This document shows positions 25,636 to 36,323 of a stretch of 64,000 bases of DNA, in pieces. Source of the stretch: Allobosea vaviloviae. GTDB lineage: Bacteria > Pseudomonadota > Alphaproteobacteria > Rhizobiales > Beijerinckiaceae. Positions within the stretch are counted from its first letter, which is position 1; every line of letters starts with the position of its first letter. The notes below the pieces were generated by a model. That model was not told where the DNA came from and did not search any database. It worked only from the letters and a program-made list of their open reading frames with translations. The stretch covers positions 1 to 64,000 of the forward strand of contig NZ_LGSZ01000040.1 in NCBI RefSeq assembly GCF_001298265.1, given 5' to 3'. Both the position numbers and the translations under genes were made by a program.

Positions 25636-26558
25636 GACCGCCCCTTGGCCGGAAGCAGGCCCTCCGGCCTCACGAACAGCACGATCGCCATGACCAAATA
25701 GATCAGCATCGATGACAGCGCCGCGCCCGCTGCCCGTGCCGAGGGCGCGCTCATGAACAGGCGTAAAAGGTCGTTCATGAAGGAGCGGCCGAGCGTGTCG
25801 ACGAGACCGACGATCAGGGCCCCGACGAAGGCGCCGCGGATCGAGCCGATGCCGCCGACGACGATGACGACGAAGGCGAGGATCAGGATGTTGTCGCCCA
25901 TGCCGGGCTCGACCGAGAGGATCGGCGCCGCCATCGCGCCGGCGAAGGCCGCCAGCATGGTGCCGAAGGCAAAGACGATCATGAACAGCTTGTTGATGTC
26001 GACGCCGAGCGCCGAGACCATCGGCGCGTTCGAGGCGCCGGCGCGCAAAAGCATGCCGGTGCGCGTCCTCTCGACGATGAACCAGAGCAGCGCACCGACC
26101 GCGAGGCCGGCGCCGATCAGAGCGAAACGGTAGGTCGGGTAGAGGATGCCGTCGAGCAGCGCGATGTTGCCGGCGAGAAAGGCGGGGATGGGCACGGACA
26201 GGGGCGCCGCGCCCCAGACCATCTTGACCCCCTGGTTCAGCAGCAGGATCAGGCCGAAGGTCGCCAGCACCTGGTCGAGATGATCGCGTTCGTAAAGATG
26301 TCGGAAGACCAGGAATTCGAGCGCCAGCCCGATCACCAGCGCGGCCGCCAGCGCCAGCACCAGCCCGAGCACGAAGCTCCCGGTGATGCCGACGAAGGTC
26401 ACGGCGAGATAGGCGCCGAGCATGTACTGCACGCCATGCGCCAGGTTGATGAAGTCCATCACCCCGAAGACGAGCGTCAGCCCCGCCGCCACCAGGAACA
26501 GCAGGATGCCGAGCTGGAGACCGTTCAGGACCTGGACGATGAGGAGGCCGGTGGTCAT
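25632..26558 (-). CDS. LivH-type ABC permease
   Basis: This 308-residue permease has about eight membrane helices and the family motif VMDFINLAHGVQYMLGAYL (about residues 33-51), plus GASNAPMVSALGVDINKLF in the docking loop. It follows the binding-protein gene, separated from it by an A-type palindrome that may lower permease expression relative to the binding protein. Confidence 0.9.
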   Translation of the reverse strand: MTTGLLIVQVLNGLQLGILLFLVAAGLTLVFGVMDFINLAHGVQYMLGAYLAVTFVGITGSFVLGLVLALAAALVIGLALEFLVFRHLYERDHLDQVLATFGLILLLNQGVKMVWGAAPLSVPIPAFLAGNIALLDGILYPTYRFALIGAGLAVGALLWFIVERTRTGMLLRAGASNAPMVSALGVDINKLFMIVFAFGTMLAAFAGAMAAPILSVEPGMGDNILILAFVVIVVGGIGSIRGAFVGALIVGLVDTLGRSFMNDLLRLFMSAPSARAAGAALSSMLIYLVMAIVLFVRPEGLLPAKGRS

Positions 26559-26570
26559 GTCATGTCGCCC

Positions 26571-26645
26571 GTCATGCTCGGGCTTGACCCGAGCATCTCA
26601 GGAAAGAGATTCTCGGGTCTGCGCTGCGCTTCGCCCGAGAATGAC
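26571..26645. repeat. Palindromic extragenic repeat, family A copy 1
   Basis: Two hairpins lie in tandem: ATGCTCGGG/CCCGAGCAT (26574-26596) and ATTCTCGGG/CCCGAGAAT (26609-26642). The element starts with GTCAT and ends with ATGAC, as do copies at 27972, 39210, 44543 and 59628. It lies 8 bases after the binding-protein stop and before the LivH-like permease gene. Confidence 0.9.
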
Positions 26646-26653
26646 GAAGAGGC

Positions 26654-27823
26654 TCACTTCAGCGCGCAATCCTTCGCGTGCGGATCGGCGTAGTCCGTGA
26701 ACACCTTCTGGGCGATCTCGGTCTGGAACTTGCCGTCGGCGCGCTTGGCGACCTTGACCAGGTAGAAGTCCTGGATCGGGAAGCCGTTGGTGTTGAATTT
26801 GAACTTGCCGCGCAGCGAGGCGAAGTCGGCCTTCTTGATCGCGGCCCGCAGCTTGTCCTTGTCGCCGGTGCCGCCGGCGGCCTTGACGGCCGAATCGATC
26901 AGCATGGCGGCGTCATAGGCCTGCATCGCGTAGGAGCCGGGCACGATCTTGTAGGCAGCCTCATAGGCGCTGACGAAGGCCTTGGTCTGCGGGTTGTCCA
27001 TGTTGGGGGCCCAGGTCATGCCGCCGAACAGGCCGACTGCCGCATCCTGCTGCGCCGGCAGGGTCGATTCATCGACCGTGAAGGCGGACAGGAACGGGAT
27101 CTTGCCCTGGAGGCCGGCCTGCGACCACTGCTTGACGAAGTTGACGCCGAGCCCGCCGGGCAGGAAGGCGAAGACCACGTCGGGCTTGGTCGAGGCGATC
27201 TTGGCGAGATCGGAGGCGAAGTCCATCGAGGTCAGCGGCGCATAGACCTCATCGACGATCTCGCCCTTGAAATAGGCCTTGAAGCCGGCGAGCGAGTCTT
27301 TACCGGCCTGGTAGTTCGGCGCGATGATATAGGCGCGCTTGAAGCCTTGGTCCTGCGCGTACTTGCCCAGCACCTCATGGACCTGGTCGTTCTGGTAGGA
27401 TGTGACGAAGAAGTTCTGGTTGCAGCCCTTGCCGGCCATGGTCGAGGGGCCGGCATTGGGCGAGATCAGGAACGCGCCGGAATCGAGCACCGGCTTGGCG
27501 ATGGCGCCGAGGATGTTGGAGAACACCGGGCCGACCACGAAATCGACCTTGCCGCCCTCGACGAAGCTGCGGACCTTGCCGACCGCGACATCGGGCTTCA
27601 GTTCGTCGTCGATCACGGTGATCTGGACCGGCACGCCGCCGAGCTTGCCGCCGTTCTTGTCGACCGCGAGCTGGAAGCCGTCGCGGACCTGCTGGCCGAG
27701 CGCGGCGGCGGGGCCGGTCAGCACGGAGACGACGCCGATCTTGAGCGGCTCCTGCGCCTGCGCGCTGGCGATGCCCAGCGCCAGAAGACCGGCACCGAGC
27801 GAGAGCGAGAGCTTGAGTGTCAT
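26654..27823 (-). CDS. Liv-type (HAAT) ABC solute-binding protein
   Basis: This 389-residue periplasmic protein has a Sec signal ending in ASAQAQ (about residue 23), then the family start EPLKIGVVSVLTGPAAALGQ. The type I fold (Peripla_BP_6) is visible with VVGPVFSNILGAI, the ligand-region SPNAGPSTMAG, and FAFLPGGLGVNFVKQWSQAG. Relatives bind branched-chain amino acids, amides or benzoate-type aromatics. The palindromic site at 27904-27926 lies 81 bases upstream of its ATG at 27823. With the monooxygenase and cupin genes, an aromatic acid is a plausible ligand (inference). Confidence 0.9.
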   Translation of the reverse strand: MTLKLSLSLGAGLLALGIASAQAQEPLKIGVVSVLTGPAAALGQQVRDGFQLAVDKNGGKLGGVPVQITVIDDELKPDVAVGKVRSFVEGGKVDFVVGPVFSNILGAIAKPVLDSGAFLISPNAGPSTMAGKGCNQNFFVTSYQNDQVHEVLGKYAQDQGFKRAYIIAPNYQAGKDSLAGFKAYFKGEIVDEVYAPLTSMDFASDLAKIASTKPDVVFAFLPGGLGVNFVKQWSQAGLQGKIPFLSAFTVDESTLPAQQDAAVGLFGGMTWAPNMDNPQTKAFVSAYEAAYKIVPGSYAMQAYDAAMLIDSAVKAAGGTGDKDKLRAAIKKADFASLRGKFKFNTNGFPIQDFYLVKVAKRADGKFQTEIAQKVFTDYADPHAKDCALK

Positions 27824-27903
27824 GTCGGATGTCCTCCCGGGACGAACGAGAAAGCAACGGCGCGACAGGGGTCCCTCAACCCTCGTTGCCACGCGATGAG
27901 GGC

Positions 27904-27926
27904 ATATTGTTTCAAGCTTAAAATAT
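27904..27926 (-). promoter_or_regulatory. Near-palindrome shared with the monooxygenase promoter
   Basis: A 23-base near-palindrome opens with ATATTG, has core TTTCAAGCTT (27910-27919) and ends in AAAATAT. The same 10-base core occurs in the perfect palindrome at 20267-20288. Both are AT-rich islands just upstream of genes likely to serve the same pathway, which suggests one regulator for both. Confidence 0.7.
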
Positions 27927-27971
27927 CTGCAAGGGGGGCTCTGCAAGAATGTTGGGCGGTGCGCAAAGAGC

Positions 27972-28063
27972 GTCATTCTCGGGCGTAGCGAAGCGCAGAC
28001 CCGAGAATCTCATGCCCAGTGAGCGCTGGTTTCCGAGATGGTCGGGTCAAGCCCGACCATGAC
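27972..28063. repeat. Palindromic extragenic repeat, family A copy 2
   Basis: The first hairpin pairs ATTCTCGGG with CCCGAGAAT, the second ATGGTCGGG with CCCGACCAT. It begins GTCAT and ends ATGAC. It starts 12 bases after the stop of the BMP-type binding-protein gene, at the end of the purine-transport operon, and may act as a terminator or 3' stabiliser. Confidence 0.88.
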
Positions 28064-28075
28064 GCTCCCTGATCC

Positions 28076-29158
28076 TCACGCCTGCACGCCCTCGACATAC
28101 CAATCCATCTTGGACAGCATCTCGTCGGAAGCCTTCTCGCCCGCCTTGACGCGAACCTCGCCCTTGAGGTCCTTGAGCTCGCCGGTGAAGGGGTGGAGCG
28201 TTCCCGCGACGATGCCTTTCGTGACTTCGTCGGCGGCGGCGCGCGCGGCCGGTGTCACGGCGTCGTTGTAGGGTGCGATCTTGACCATGCCGTCCTTGAT
28301 GCCGCCCCAGACGTCGCCGGATTTCCAGCTGCCGTCCATCGCCTCCTTGACGCGCTTGACGTAGTAGCCGGACCAGTCGTCGACGATCGCCGAGAGATGC
28401 GCCTTGGGCGCGAAGGCCTTCATGTCGGAGGCCTGGCCGAAGGCGAAGACGCCGCGCTGCTCGGCGGCCTGCAGGGCAGCGGCGGAGTCGGTGTGCTGGG
28501 TGATCATGTCGGCGCCCTGGTCGATCAGCGCCTTGGCGGCGTCGGCCTCCTTCGCCGGGTCGTACCAGGTCGAGGCCCAGATCACCTTGGTCTTGAAGTT
28601 GGGGTTCACCTTGCGCGCGGCCAGCGTGAAGGCGTTGATGCCCATCACCACCTCGGGGATCGGGAAGGAGGCGATGTAGCCGGCCTGGCCTGACTTCGAC
28701 ATATGCCCGGCGATCGTGCCGATCACGGCGCGACCTTCATAGAAGCGGGCATTGTAGGTCGCGACGTTCTCGGCTCGCTGATAGCCGGTGGCGTGCTCGA
28801 AATGGATCTTCGGGAACTGCTTGGCGACCTGGATGGTCGGGTTCATGAAGCCGAACGAGGTCGTGAAGATGATCTTGTTGCCGGCCTGGGCGAGCTGGCG
28901 GATGGCGCGCGCGGCGTCCGGCCCCTCGGCGACGTTCTCGATGAAGCTCGTCTTGATCTTTGCGCCGAACTCCTTCTCCAGCGCCAGGCGGCCCTGGTCA
29001 TGCGTCCAGGTCCAGCCATGGTCGCCGACCGGGCCGACATAGATGAAGCCGACGCCGAGCGGCGCCTGGGCGCGGGCGCCGCTGCCGATCAGCGGCAGGG
29101 TCGCGGCCGAGGCGCCAGCGCCGAAGTTGAACCGGCGGCGCGTGATGATCGAGGTCAT
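28076..29158 (-). CDS. BMP-family nucleoside/purine ABC binding protein
   Basis: This 360-residue periplasmic protein belongs to the BmpA/PnrA family of nucleoside-binding lipoproteins and their soluble relatives. It has a twin-arginine-like signal (TRRRFNFGAGASAATL) and begins its mature part with VGFIYVGPVGDHGWTWTHDQ, the family hallmark. Further conserved stretches are FGFMNPTIQVAKQFP and IPEVVMGINAFTLAAR. It is the last gene of the nup/xdh-like operon, 30 bases after the second permease, so it likely binds a purine or nucleoside. Confidence 0.9.
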   Translation of the reverse strand: MTSIITRRRFNFGAGASAATLPLIGSGARAQAPLGVGFIYVGPVGDHGWTWTHDQGRLALEKEFGAKIKTSFIENVAEGPDAARAIRQLAQAGNKIIFTTSFGFMNPTIQVAKQFPKIHFEHATGYQRAENVATYNARFYEGRAVIGTIAGHMSKSGQAGYIASFPIPEVVMGINAFTLAARKVNPNFKTKVIWASTWYDPAKEADAAKALIDQGADMITQHTDSAAALQAAEQRGVFAFGQASDMKAFAPKAHLSAIVDDWSGYYVKRVKEAMDGSWKSGDVWGGIKDGMVKIAPYNDAVTPAARAAADEVTKGIVAGTLHPFTGELKDLKGEVRVKAGEKASDEMLSKMDWYVEGVQA

Positions 29159-29188
29159 GATCCTGGTCTCCCGTTGTGGTTGGCGGCG

Positions 29189-30112
29189 TCAGGACGCCGA
29201 GAAAGGCTTGCCGAGACAGGCCGGCGCATCGAGCCGGCCCGTCTTTCGGCCCAGCGACATCATGGTCAGAACCGCGATTGTCGCAAGATAGGGCGTCATC
29301 GCCAGGAGTTCGGGGGCGAGCCAGGTGATGCCGGCCGCCTTCGCCTGCAGCTCTAGCGTCATCACCGCACCAAACAGATAGGCTCCCAGCAGCAGCCGCC
29401 CGGGCTTCCAGGCGGCGAAAACGACCAGCGCCAGCGCGATCCAGCCGCGGCCCGCCGTGAGCCGGTCAGCCCACATCGGCGTCAGTGCCAGCGAGAAATA
29501 AGCACCGCCCAGCCCCGCCAACGCACCGCCGAAGGCGATCGCGCCATAGCGGATCGCGATGACGCGATAGCCGATCGCATGGGCCGAGGCGTCGTTCTCG
29601 CCGACCGCGCGCAGGATCAGCCCCGCCCGCGTCTTGCGCAGGAACAGGCTGACGCCGAGAACGAGCGCCAGCGAGAGATAGACCACGATGTCGTGGCCGA
29701 AGACGGCGCGCAGCAGCGGATGCTCCGAGAGTGTGGCGGGAAACACCGGCCCGAGCCGCGTGATGGTACGCCCGACGAAGCCCGCGCCGATCAGCGAGGA
29801 GGCGCCGATGCCGAAGATCGTCAGCGCCAGCCCCGTCGCGACCTGGTTGGCGGTCAGCGACAGCGTCAGCACGGCGAACACCATGGCGGTGGCGATGCCG
29901 GCGGCGCAGGCCGCGACGAGACCTAGGCCCGTGCTGCCGGTGCTGAACGCGACCGCAAAGCCCGCGACCGCCCCGCACAGCATCATCCCCTCGACGCCGA
30001 GATTGAGGACGCCGGATTTCTCGACGACGAGTTCCCCCAGCGCCGCCAACAGGATCGGCGTCGAGGCGGCAATGAGCGTCATCAGGATCGAGACGAGGAT
30101 GGCGGAGGTCAT
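29189..30112 (-). CDS. ABC permease of a nucleoside/purine transporter (NupQ-type)
   Basis: This 307-residue permease has about nine hydrophobic segments and the family-wide motif EKSGVLNLGVEGMMLCGAV (about residues 31-49), shared with NupQ, YufQ and simple-sugar permeases. The ATPase-docking region is RAVGENDASAHAIGYRVIAI. The ATG at 30112 was chosen because codons upstream belong to a B-type palindromic repeat. It works with the permease gene at 30282-31376. Confidence 0.9.
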   Translation of the reverse strand: MTSAILVSILMTLIAASTPILLAALGELVVEKSGVLNLGVEGMMLCGAVAGFAVAFSTGSTGLGLVAACAAGIATAMVFAVLTLSLTANQVATGLALTIFGIGASSLIGAGFVGRTITRLGPVFPATLSEHPLLRAVFGHDIVVYLSLALVLGVSLFLRKTRAGLILRAVGENDASAHAIGYRVIAIRYGAIAFGGALAGLGGAYFSLALTPMWADRLTAGRGWIALALVVFAAWKPGRLLLGAYLFGAVMTLELQAKAAGITWLAPELLAMTPYLATIAVLTMMSLGRKTGRLDAPACLGKPFSAS

Positions 30113-30124
30113 AGCGCCATCCCT

Positions 30125-30261
30125 GTCATTCCAGGGCGCGCCGAAGGCGCGAACCCGGAACCCACGACCGGGTGACGGCGCGAGCTGGCGACAGGCCTGG
30201 CCGAAAGGTCTCGCCCAGTCGTGGGTTCCGGGTTCTTCGCTGCGCGAAGCCCCGGAATGAC
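30125..30261. repeat. Palindromic extragenic repeat, family B copy 2
   Basis: This 137-base element begins GTCATTCCAGGG and ends CCCCGGAATGAC. Inner arms are CCCGGAACCCACGAC and GTCGTGGGTTCCGGG, as in the copy at 23723-23850. It lies between the two permease genes of the purine transporter. Confidence 0.88.
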
Positions 30262-31338
30262 AGCGGTGAGTGTCCGAAGCCTCATGCCGCCCGCACCTTC
30301 CAGCCGATCCGGTACTTGACCAGCACATCCGTCGCGAGCAGCACGAACAGCAGCAGCGCCTGGAACATGCCGGTGGCCGCCTGCGGCAGCCGCACCGTAG
30401 TCTGGGCGATCTCGCCGCCGACATAGGTCGCCGCCAGCACGACGCCTCCGAAAACAATGCCGAGCGGGTTCAACCGTCCAAGGAACGCGACGATGATCGC
30501 GGTGAAGCCGTAGCCTGTGGGGAATTGCGGCGTGAGCTGGCCGAAGGGGCCGGCCGCCTCGAACAGCCCCGCAAGTCCGGCAAGCCCGCCCCCCGCCAGG
30601 AGTGTCGCCCAGGTTACCTGGTCGGCACTGAAGCCGCCATGGCGCGCGGCCGCCGGTGCGAGGCCGACGACCTTCACCGCATAGCCGGCCATGGTCTTCT
30701 CCATCAGGAGCCAGGCGAAAAGCGCGATGATGACCGCGACGGGAATGCCGAGATGGACGAGCGAGCCCTCCATCATCGCAGGCAGCGTCTGGTCGGCGGT
30801 GAACATCCGCGTCTGCGGGAAATTGAAGCCGTCGGGGTCCTTCCAAGGGCCGCGCACGAGGTAGTACAGGCCCTGCACTGCGACATAGGTCAGCATCAGG
30901 CTGGTCAGGATCTCGCTGACCTGCAGTTTCACCCGCAGGAAAGCGGGGATCGCCGCCCAAGCCATGCCGCCGAGGATGCCGGCGACCGCCATGGCTGGCA
31001 GGATCCACCAACCGGTCATCTCGTAGGTCGCGAGCGCCACGCCGGTGCCGGCGATCGCGCCCATGATGTATTGCCCCTCGGCGCCGATGTTCCAGACATT
31101 GGCGCGGAAGCCGATGGCCAAGCCCAGCGCGATGATGACCAGCGGCGCAGCCTTGACGCCGAGATCGGGCCAGCGCTGCGGCTCGAGGAACGGAGTCAGG
31201 AAGATGTCGCGCACGGCATGGAAGCCGTCATAGCCCATCGCCGTGAAGACGATCATGCCGATCAGCATGGTCAGCCCGACCGCGATCAGCGGGCTCGCAT
31301 AGAGCATCGCGGTGCTCGGTTCGCGGCGGCGGCGCCAT

Positions 31339-32878
<1,540 letters not shown>

Positions 32879-32895
<17 letters not shown>

Positions 32896-33733
32896 GACCT
32901 GCTCTTTCCCCCATCCCGGCGTTGTCGGAAACTCCTGATCCGCCAAGCAAACTCCGCACCAGCTCGGCCGCCGTCAAGGCCGCGATCACCTCGGGGCGCT
33001 TGTCGGCGACATCGCCGCCGCCGATCGGGCAGGTCAGGCGTGCAAGAACCTCGCTCCGGCCGCCGGCGCGCAGGAAGCCGGCTTGGAAACGCGCGCGCTT
33101 GGTCGCGGAGCCGATCATCCCGACATAGGCCGCGTCGCCGCGCGCCAGCGCCGCTTCCGCCAAACGATAATCCAGCGCGTGGCTATGGCTGAGGATCACG
33201 AAGGCGCAGCCGGCCCGGGCGGTATCGACGGCTGCGACCGGGTCGCCCATGCGGATGCAGGTGATCGCGGCCGGCAGGCCATCCATGGCCCCGTCACGGT
33301 CGTCGATCAGCGTCGTCGCGAAGGGCAGGGGGGCGAGCGCCTGCGCCAGCGCGCGGCCGGTATGCCCGGCGCCGAAGATGAGGATGGCTGGGCGGGACGC
33401 GGTTTCAGCCTTCTCATGGGCGATAAGCATGGCGAGATCGGCCGCCGCCGCGCGCTTCAGCGAGACGGTCACCCGCCCGCCGCAGCATTGCCCCATCTGC
33501 GGGCCGAGCGGGATGTCGAGGCTGCGTTCGCGCTCGCCGCTCGCGAGCATCTGGCGGGCGATGTCGATGCAGTGGAATTCGAGCTGCCCGCCGCCGATGG
33601 TTCCCGCCGTGGCGCCGTGGCTGACGGCCATCGTCGCACCGACCTCGCGGGGAGTGGAGCCGGCGGCGCGGGTGAGGGTGACGAGGATGGCGCCGGGGCG
33701 GAGGTGCTCGGAGAGGAAGGGGGGGAGGCTCAT
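32879..33733 (-). CDS. xdhC: XdhC: xanthine dehydrogenase maturation factor
   Basis: This 284-residue protein has the XdhC/CoxI N-terminal domain (LTRAAGSTPREVGATMAVS, GTIGGGQLEFHC) and a C-terminal Rossmann domain with ILIFGAGHTGRALAQAL. XdhC binds the molybdenum cofactor, helps its sulfuration, and inserts it into the xanthine dehydrogenase large subunit. It follows the large-subunit gene after a D-type palindrome and overlaps the transporter ATPase gene, which ties the transporter to purine oxidation. Start ATG at 33733. Confidence 0.92.
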
Positions 33734-33760
33734 GCGGAGCCTGCGCTTCTGAGAGGAAGG

Positions 33761-33925
33761 CGCGGGGAACCCCTCTCCTGTAAGGAGAGGGGCAGGGGTG
33801 AGGTGTCGGCCCCTGGACCAGCGAGGCGAAGGCCTTTCGGCAAAACAGCGGTGAGGTTGCGGCCGAAACATCCAACGGCCGACCCCTCACCCTGCCCTCT
33901 CCCTACGGGAGAGGGTTCCCCGCGC
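33761..33925. repeat. Long palindromic element, family D
   Basis: A 165-base element has terminal inverted arms GCGGGGAACCC near 33762 and GGGTTCCCCGC near 33913. Further pairs are CAGGGGTGAGG with CCTCACCCTG and TCGGCC with GGCCGA. It lies between the large-subunit gene (stop at 33963) and xdhC (start at 33733), and would form one extended hairpin in the transcript. Confidence 0.88.
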
Positions 33926-33962
33926 TGGGTTCGCGTCGGCTTGGAACGCAGAGGAGACGCGC

Positions 33963-36323
33963 TCACAGCCCCGCCTCCGCCCGCACCCGTTCCACCGCCG
34001 CGAGCACCCGCTCGGGCGTCGCGGGCGTATCGAGCCTCGGACAGACCTTATGCCCGCCGACGCTCGCCACCGCGTCCGACAAGGCATGCAGCACCGAGAT
34101 CGCCAGCATCAGCGGCGGCTCGCCCACCGCCTTGGAGCGATGGATCGTCGGCTCGCGGTTGGGCGCATCCTCCAGCAGCGCGACGTTGAAGATGCGTGGC
34201 CGGTCGGAGGCGACCGGGATCTTGTAGGTCGAGGGGGCGTGCGTCCGCAGCCGCCCTTTCTCGTCCCAGACCAGCTCCTCGGTGGTGAGCCAGCCCATGC
34301 CCTGGACGAAGCCGCCCTCGATCTGGCCTTTGTCGATCGCCGGGTTCAGCGACTGACCGCAGTCATGGAGGATATCGACCCGCTCGACCCTGTATTCCCC
34401 GGTCAGCGTGTCGATCGCGACCTCGGCCGCCGCGGCTCCATAGGCGAAATAATAAAACGGATGACCGCGCCCGGCCTTGCGGTCCCAATGGATTTTTGGC
34501 GTCGCGTAGAAGCCCGTCGCCGAAAGCTGGACCCGCCCCATATAGGCGGCGCCGACCAGCTCGCGAAAGCCGATCTCCTCCGCTCCGACACGGACCCGGC
34601 CCGGCAGGAAAGCGATGTCAGCGGGCAGCACATTCCATTTCGCCGCCGCAAAAGCGACGAGCCTTGCCTTGATCGTCTCGCAGGCGTCGAGCGCCGCCAT
34701 GCCGTTGAGATCGGAGCCCGAAGAGGCGGCGGTGGCTGAGGTGTTGGGCACCTTTCCCGTCGTCGTCGCGGTGATCTTGACCTGCTCGAGCCCGATGCCG
34801 AAGGCCTGCGCCACCACCTGCGCCACCTTGACGTAGAGCCCCTGGCCCATCTCCGTGCCGCCATGGTTCAGCATGACGGTGCCGTCGGTGTAGACATGCA
34901 CCAGCGCGCCGGCCTGATTGTACCAGGTCGCCGTGAAGGAGATCCCGAACTTGACCGGCGTCAGCGCGATGCCGCGCTTGACGATCGGGCTTTCGGCATT
35001 GGCCTCGCGGATCGCCGCTTGCCGCTCGCGGTAGTCGCAGGAGCGTTCCAGCCGGGCGATCACCTCGCCGGCGATATTGTCCTCGACGGTCTGGTGATAG
35101 GGCGTGAGATCGCGCCCAATCCCTTCACCGGCTGAATTGCCGCCATAGAGGTTGCGCTTGCGGACCTCCAGCGGATCGAGCCCGGTCGCGAAGGCGACCT
35201 CCTCGATGAAGCGCTCGGCCCCGACCATGCCCTGCGGCCCGCCGAAGCCGCGGAAGGCAGTGTTGGACACGGTGTTCGTGAGCAAGGGCTCCGAACGGCC
35301 GCGCACCGCCGGGTAGAAATAGCAGTTGTCCATGTGGAACAGGGCGCGGTCCGTCACCGGCCCCGACAGATCGGCGTTCCAGCCGCAGCGCGCCGCATAG
35401 ACGGCATCGACGGCGTGGATGCGGCCCTCGTCGTCGAAGCCGATCTCGTAGTCGCAGATAAAGTCATGGCGCTTGCCGGTGATGGCCATGTCGTCGTCGC
35501 GGTCCGGCCGCAGCTTCACCGGGCGCTTGAGCTTGCGGGCGGCGAGCGCGGCGACGCAGGCGAAGAGGTTCGATTGCGTTTCCTTTCCGCCGAAACCGCC
35601 GCCCATGCGCCGAACCTCGACGGTGACCGCATGCGAGCCGACGCCGAGAACCTGCGCCACCATGTGCTGCACTTCGCTCGGATGCTGCGTCGAGGAGAAG
35701 ACATGCATGTCCTCCTCCTCGCCGGGGATGGCGAGCGCGATCTGGCTTTCCAGGTAGAAATGCTCCTGCCCGCCGATCGTCATCGAGCCGGTGAGCCGGC
35801 GCGGGCTTGCGGCGAGCCCGGCCGCGACATCGCCGCGCTCCAGCTTGAGCGGGTCTGTGACGAGCGCACCGCCGGCCGCGCGTGCGGATGCGACGTCGAT
35901 GACCGGAGCGGCTTCGTCATAGACCCCCTTCGCCAGCGCCGCCGCACGCCGCGCCGCCTCCCGCGTCATGGCCACCACCGCGAAGAGCGGCTGGCGATGG
36001 TGCAGGATCGTCTGCGTCGCGAAGACCGGCTCGTCATGCCGATGCGTCGAGGAGATGTCGTTGGCGCCGGGGATGTCGGCCGCCGTCAGCACCGCGACCA
36101 CGCCAGGCGCGGCGCGCACCGCGTCGAGATCGAGCGAGACCAGCCGGCCATGGGCGATATCGCTGAGGCCGAGACAGGCGTGCAGCAACCCCTCGGGCGC
36201 TGCGATGTCGTCGATATAGACGGCTTCGCCCGCGACATGCCGCGCAGCGGAGTCGTGGATGCGCGCAGACCCGACCGTGCCCGTCGCGCTTTGCGGCTCA
36301 AGCCGCTTGCGTGCGTCAGCCAT
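33963..36323 (-). CDS. xdhB: Xanthine dehydrogenase large (molybdopterin) subunit
   Basis: This 786-residue subunit oxidises hypoxanthine and xanthine to urate at a molybdenum centre. The Moco-binding motif is RMGGGFGGKETQSN (about residues 229-242). The conserved FRGFGGPQGM stretch and the substrate-facing RSKAVGEPPLML (catalytic Glu, near 735) are intact. Length matches the bacterial XdhB class (about 780). The ATG at 36323 overlaps the small-subunit gene by eight bases. The order xdhA-xdhB-xdhC is standard. Confidence 0.94.
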   Translation of the reverse strand: MADARKRLEPQSATGTVGSARIHDSAARHVAGEAVYIDDIAAPEGLLHACLGLSDIAHGRLVSLDLDAVRAAPGVVAVLTAADIPGANDISSTHRHDEPVFATQTILHHRQPLFAVVAMTREAARRAAALAKGVYDEAAPVIDVASARAAGGALVTDPLKLERGDVAAGLAASPRRLTGSMTIGGQEHFYLESQIALAIPGEEEDMHVFSSTQHPSEVQHMVAQVLGVGSHAVTVEVRRMGGGFGGKETQSNLFACVAALAARKLKRPVKLRPDRDDDMAITGKRHDFICDYEIGFDDEGRIHAVDAVYAARCGWNADLSGPVTDRALFHMDNCYFYPAVRGRSEPLLTNTVSNTAFRGFGGPQGMVGAERFIEEVAFATGLDPLEVRKRNLYGGNSAGEGIGRDLTPYHQTVEDNIAGEVIARLERSCDYRERQAAIREANAESPIVKRGIALTPVKFGISFTATWYNQAGALVHVYTDGTVMLNHGGTEMGQGLYVKVAQVVAQAFGIGLEQVKITATTTGKVPNTSATAASSGSDLNGMAALDACETIKARLVAFAAAKWNVLPADIAFLPGRVRVGAEEIGFRELVGAAYMGRVQLSATGFYATPKIHWDRKAGRGHPFYYFAYGAAAAEVAIDTLTGEYRVERVDILHDCGQSLNPAIDKGQIEGGFVQGMGWLTTEELVWDEKGRLRTHAPSTYKIPVASDRPRIFNVALLEDAPNREPTIHRSKAVGEPPLMLAISVLHALSDAVASVGGHKVCPRLDTPATPERVLAAVERVRAEAGL

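Noticed and set aside
30113-30457. N-terminal extension of the NupQ-type permease through the B-type repeat
   Set aside because: The added codons include translated repeat sequence, whereas the ATG at 30112 gives a normal permease start.
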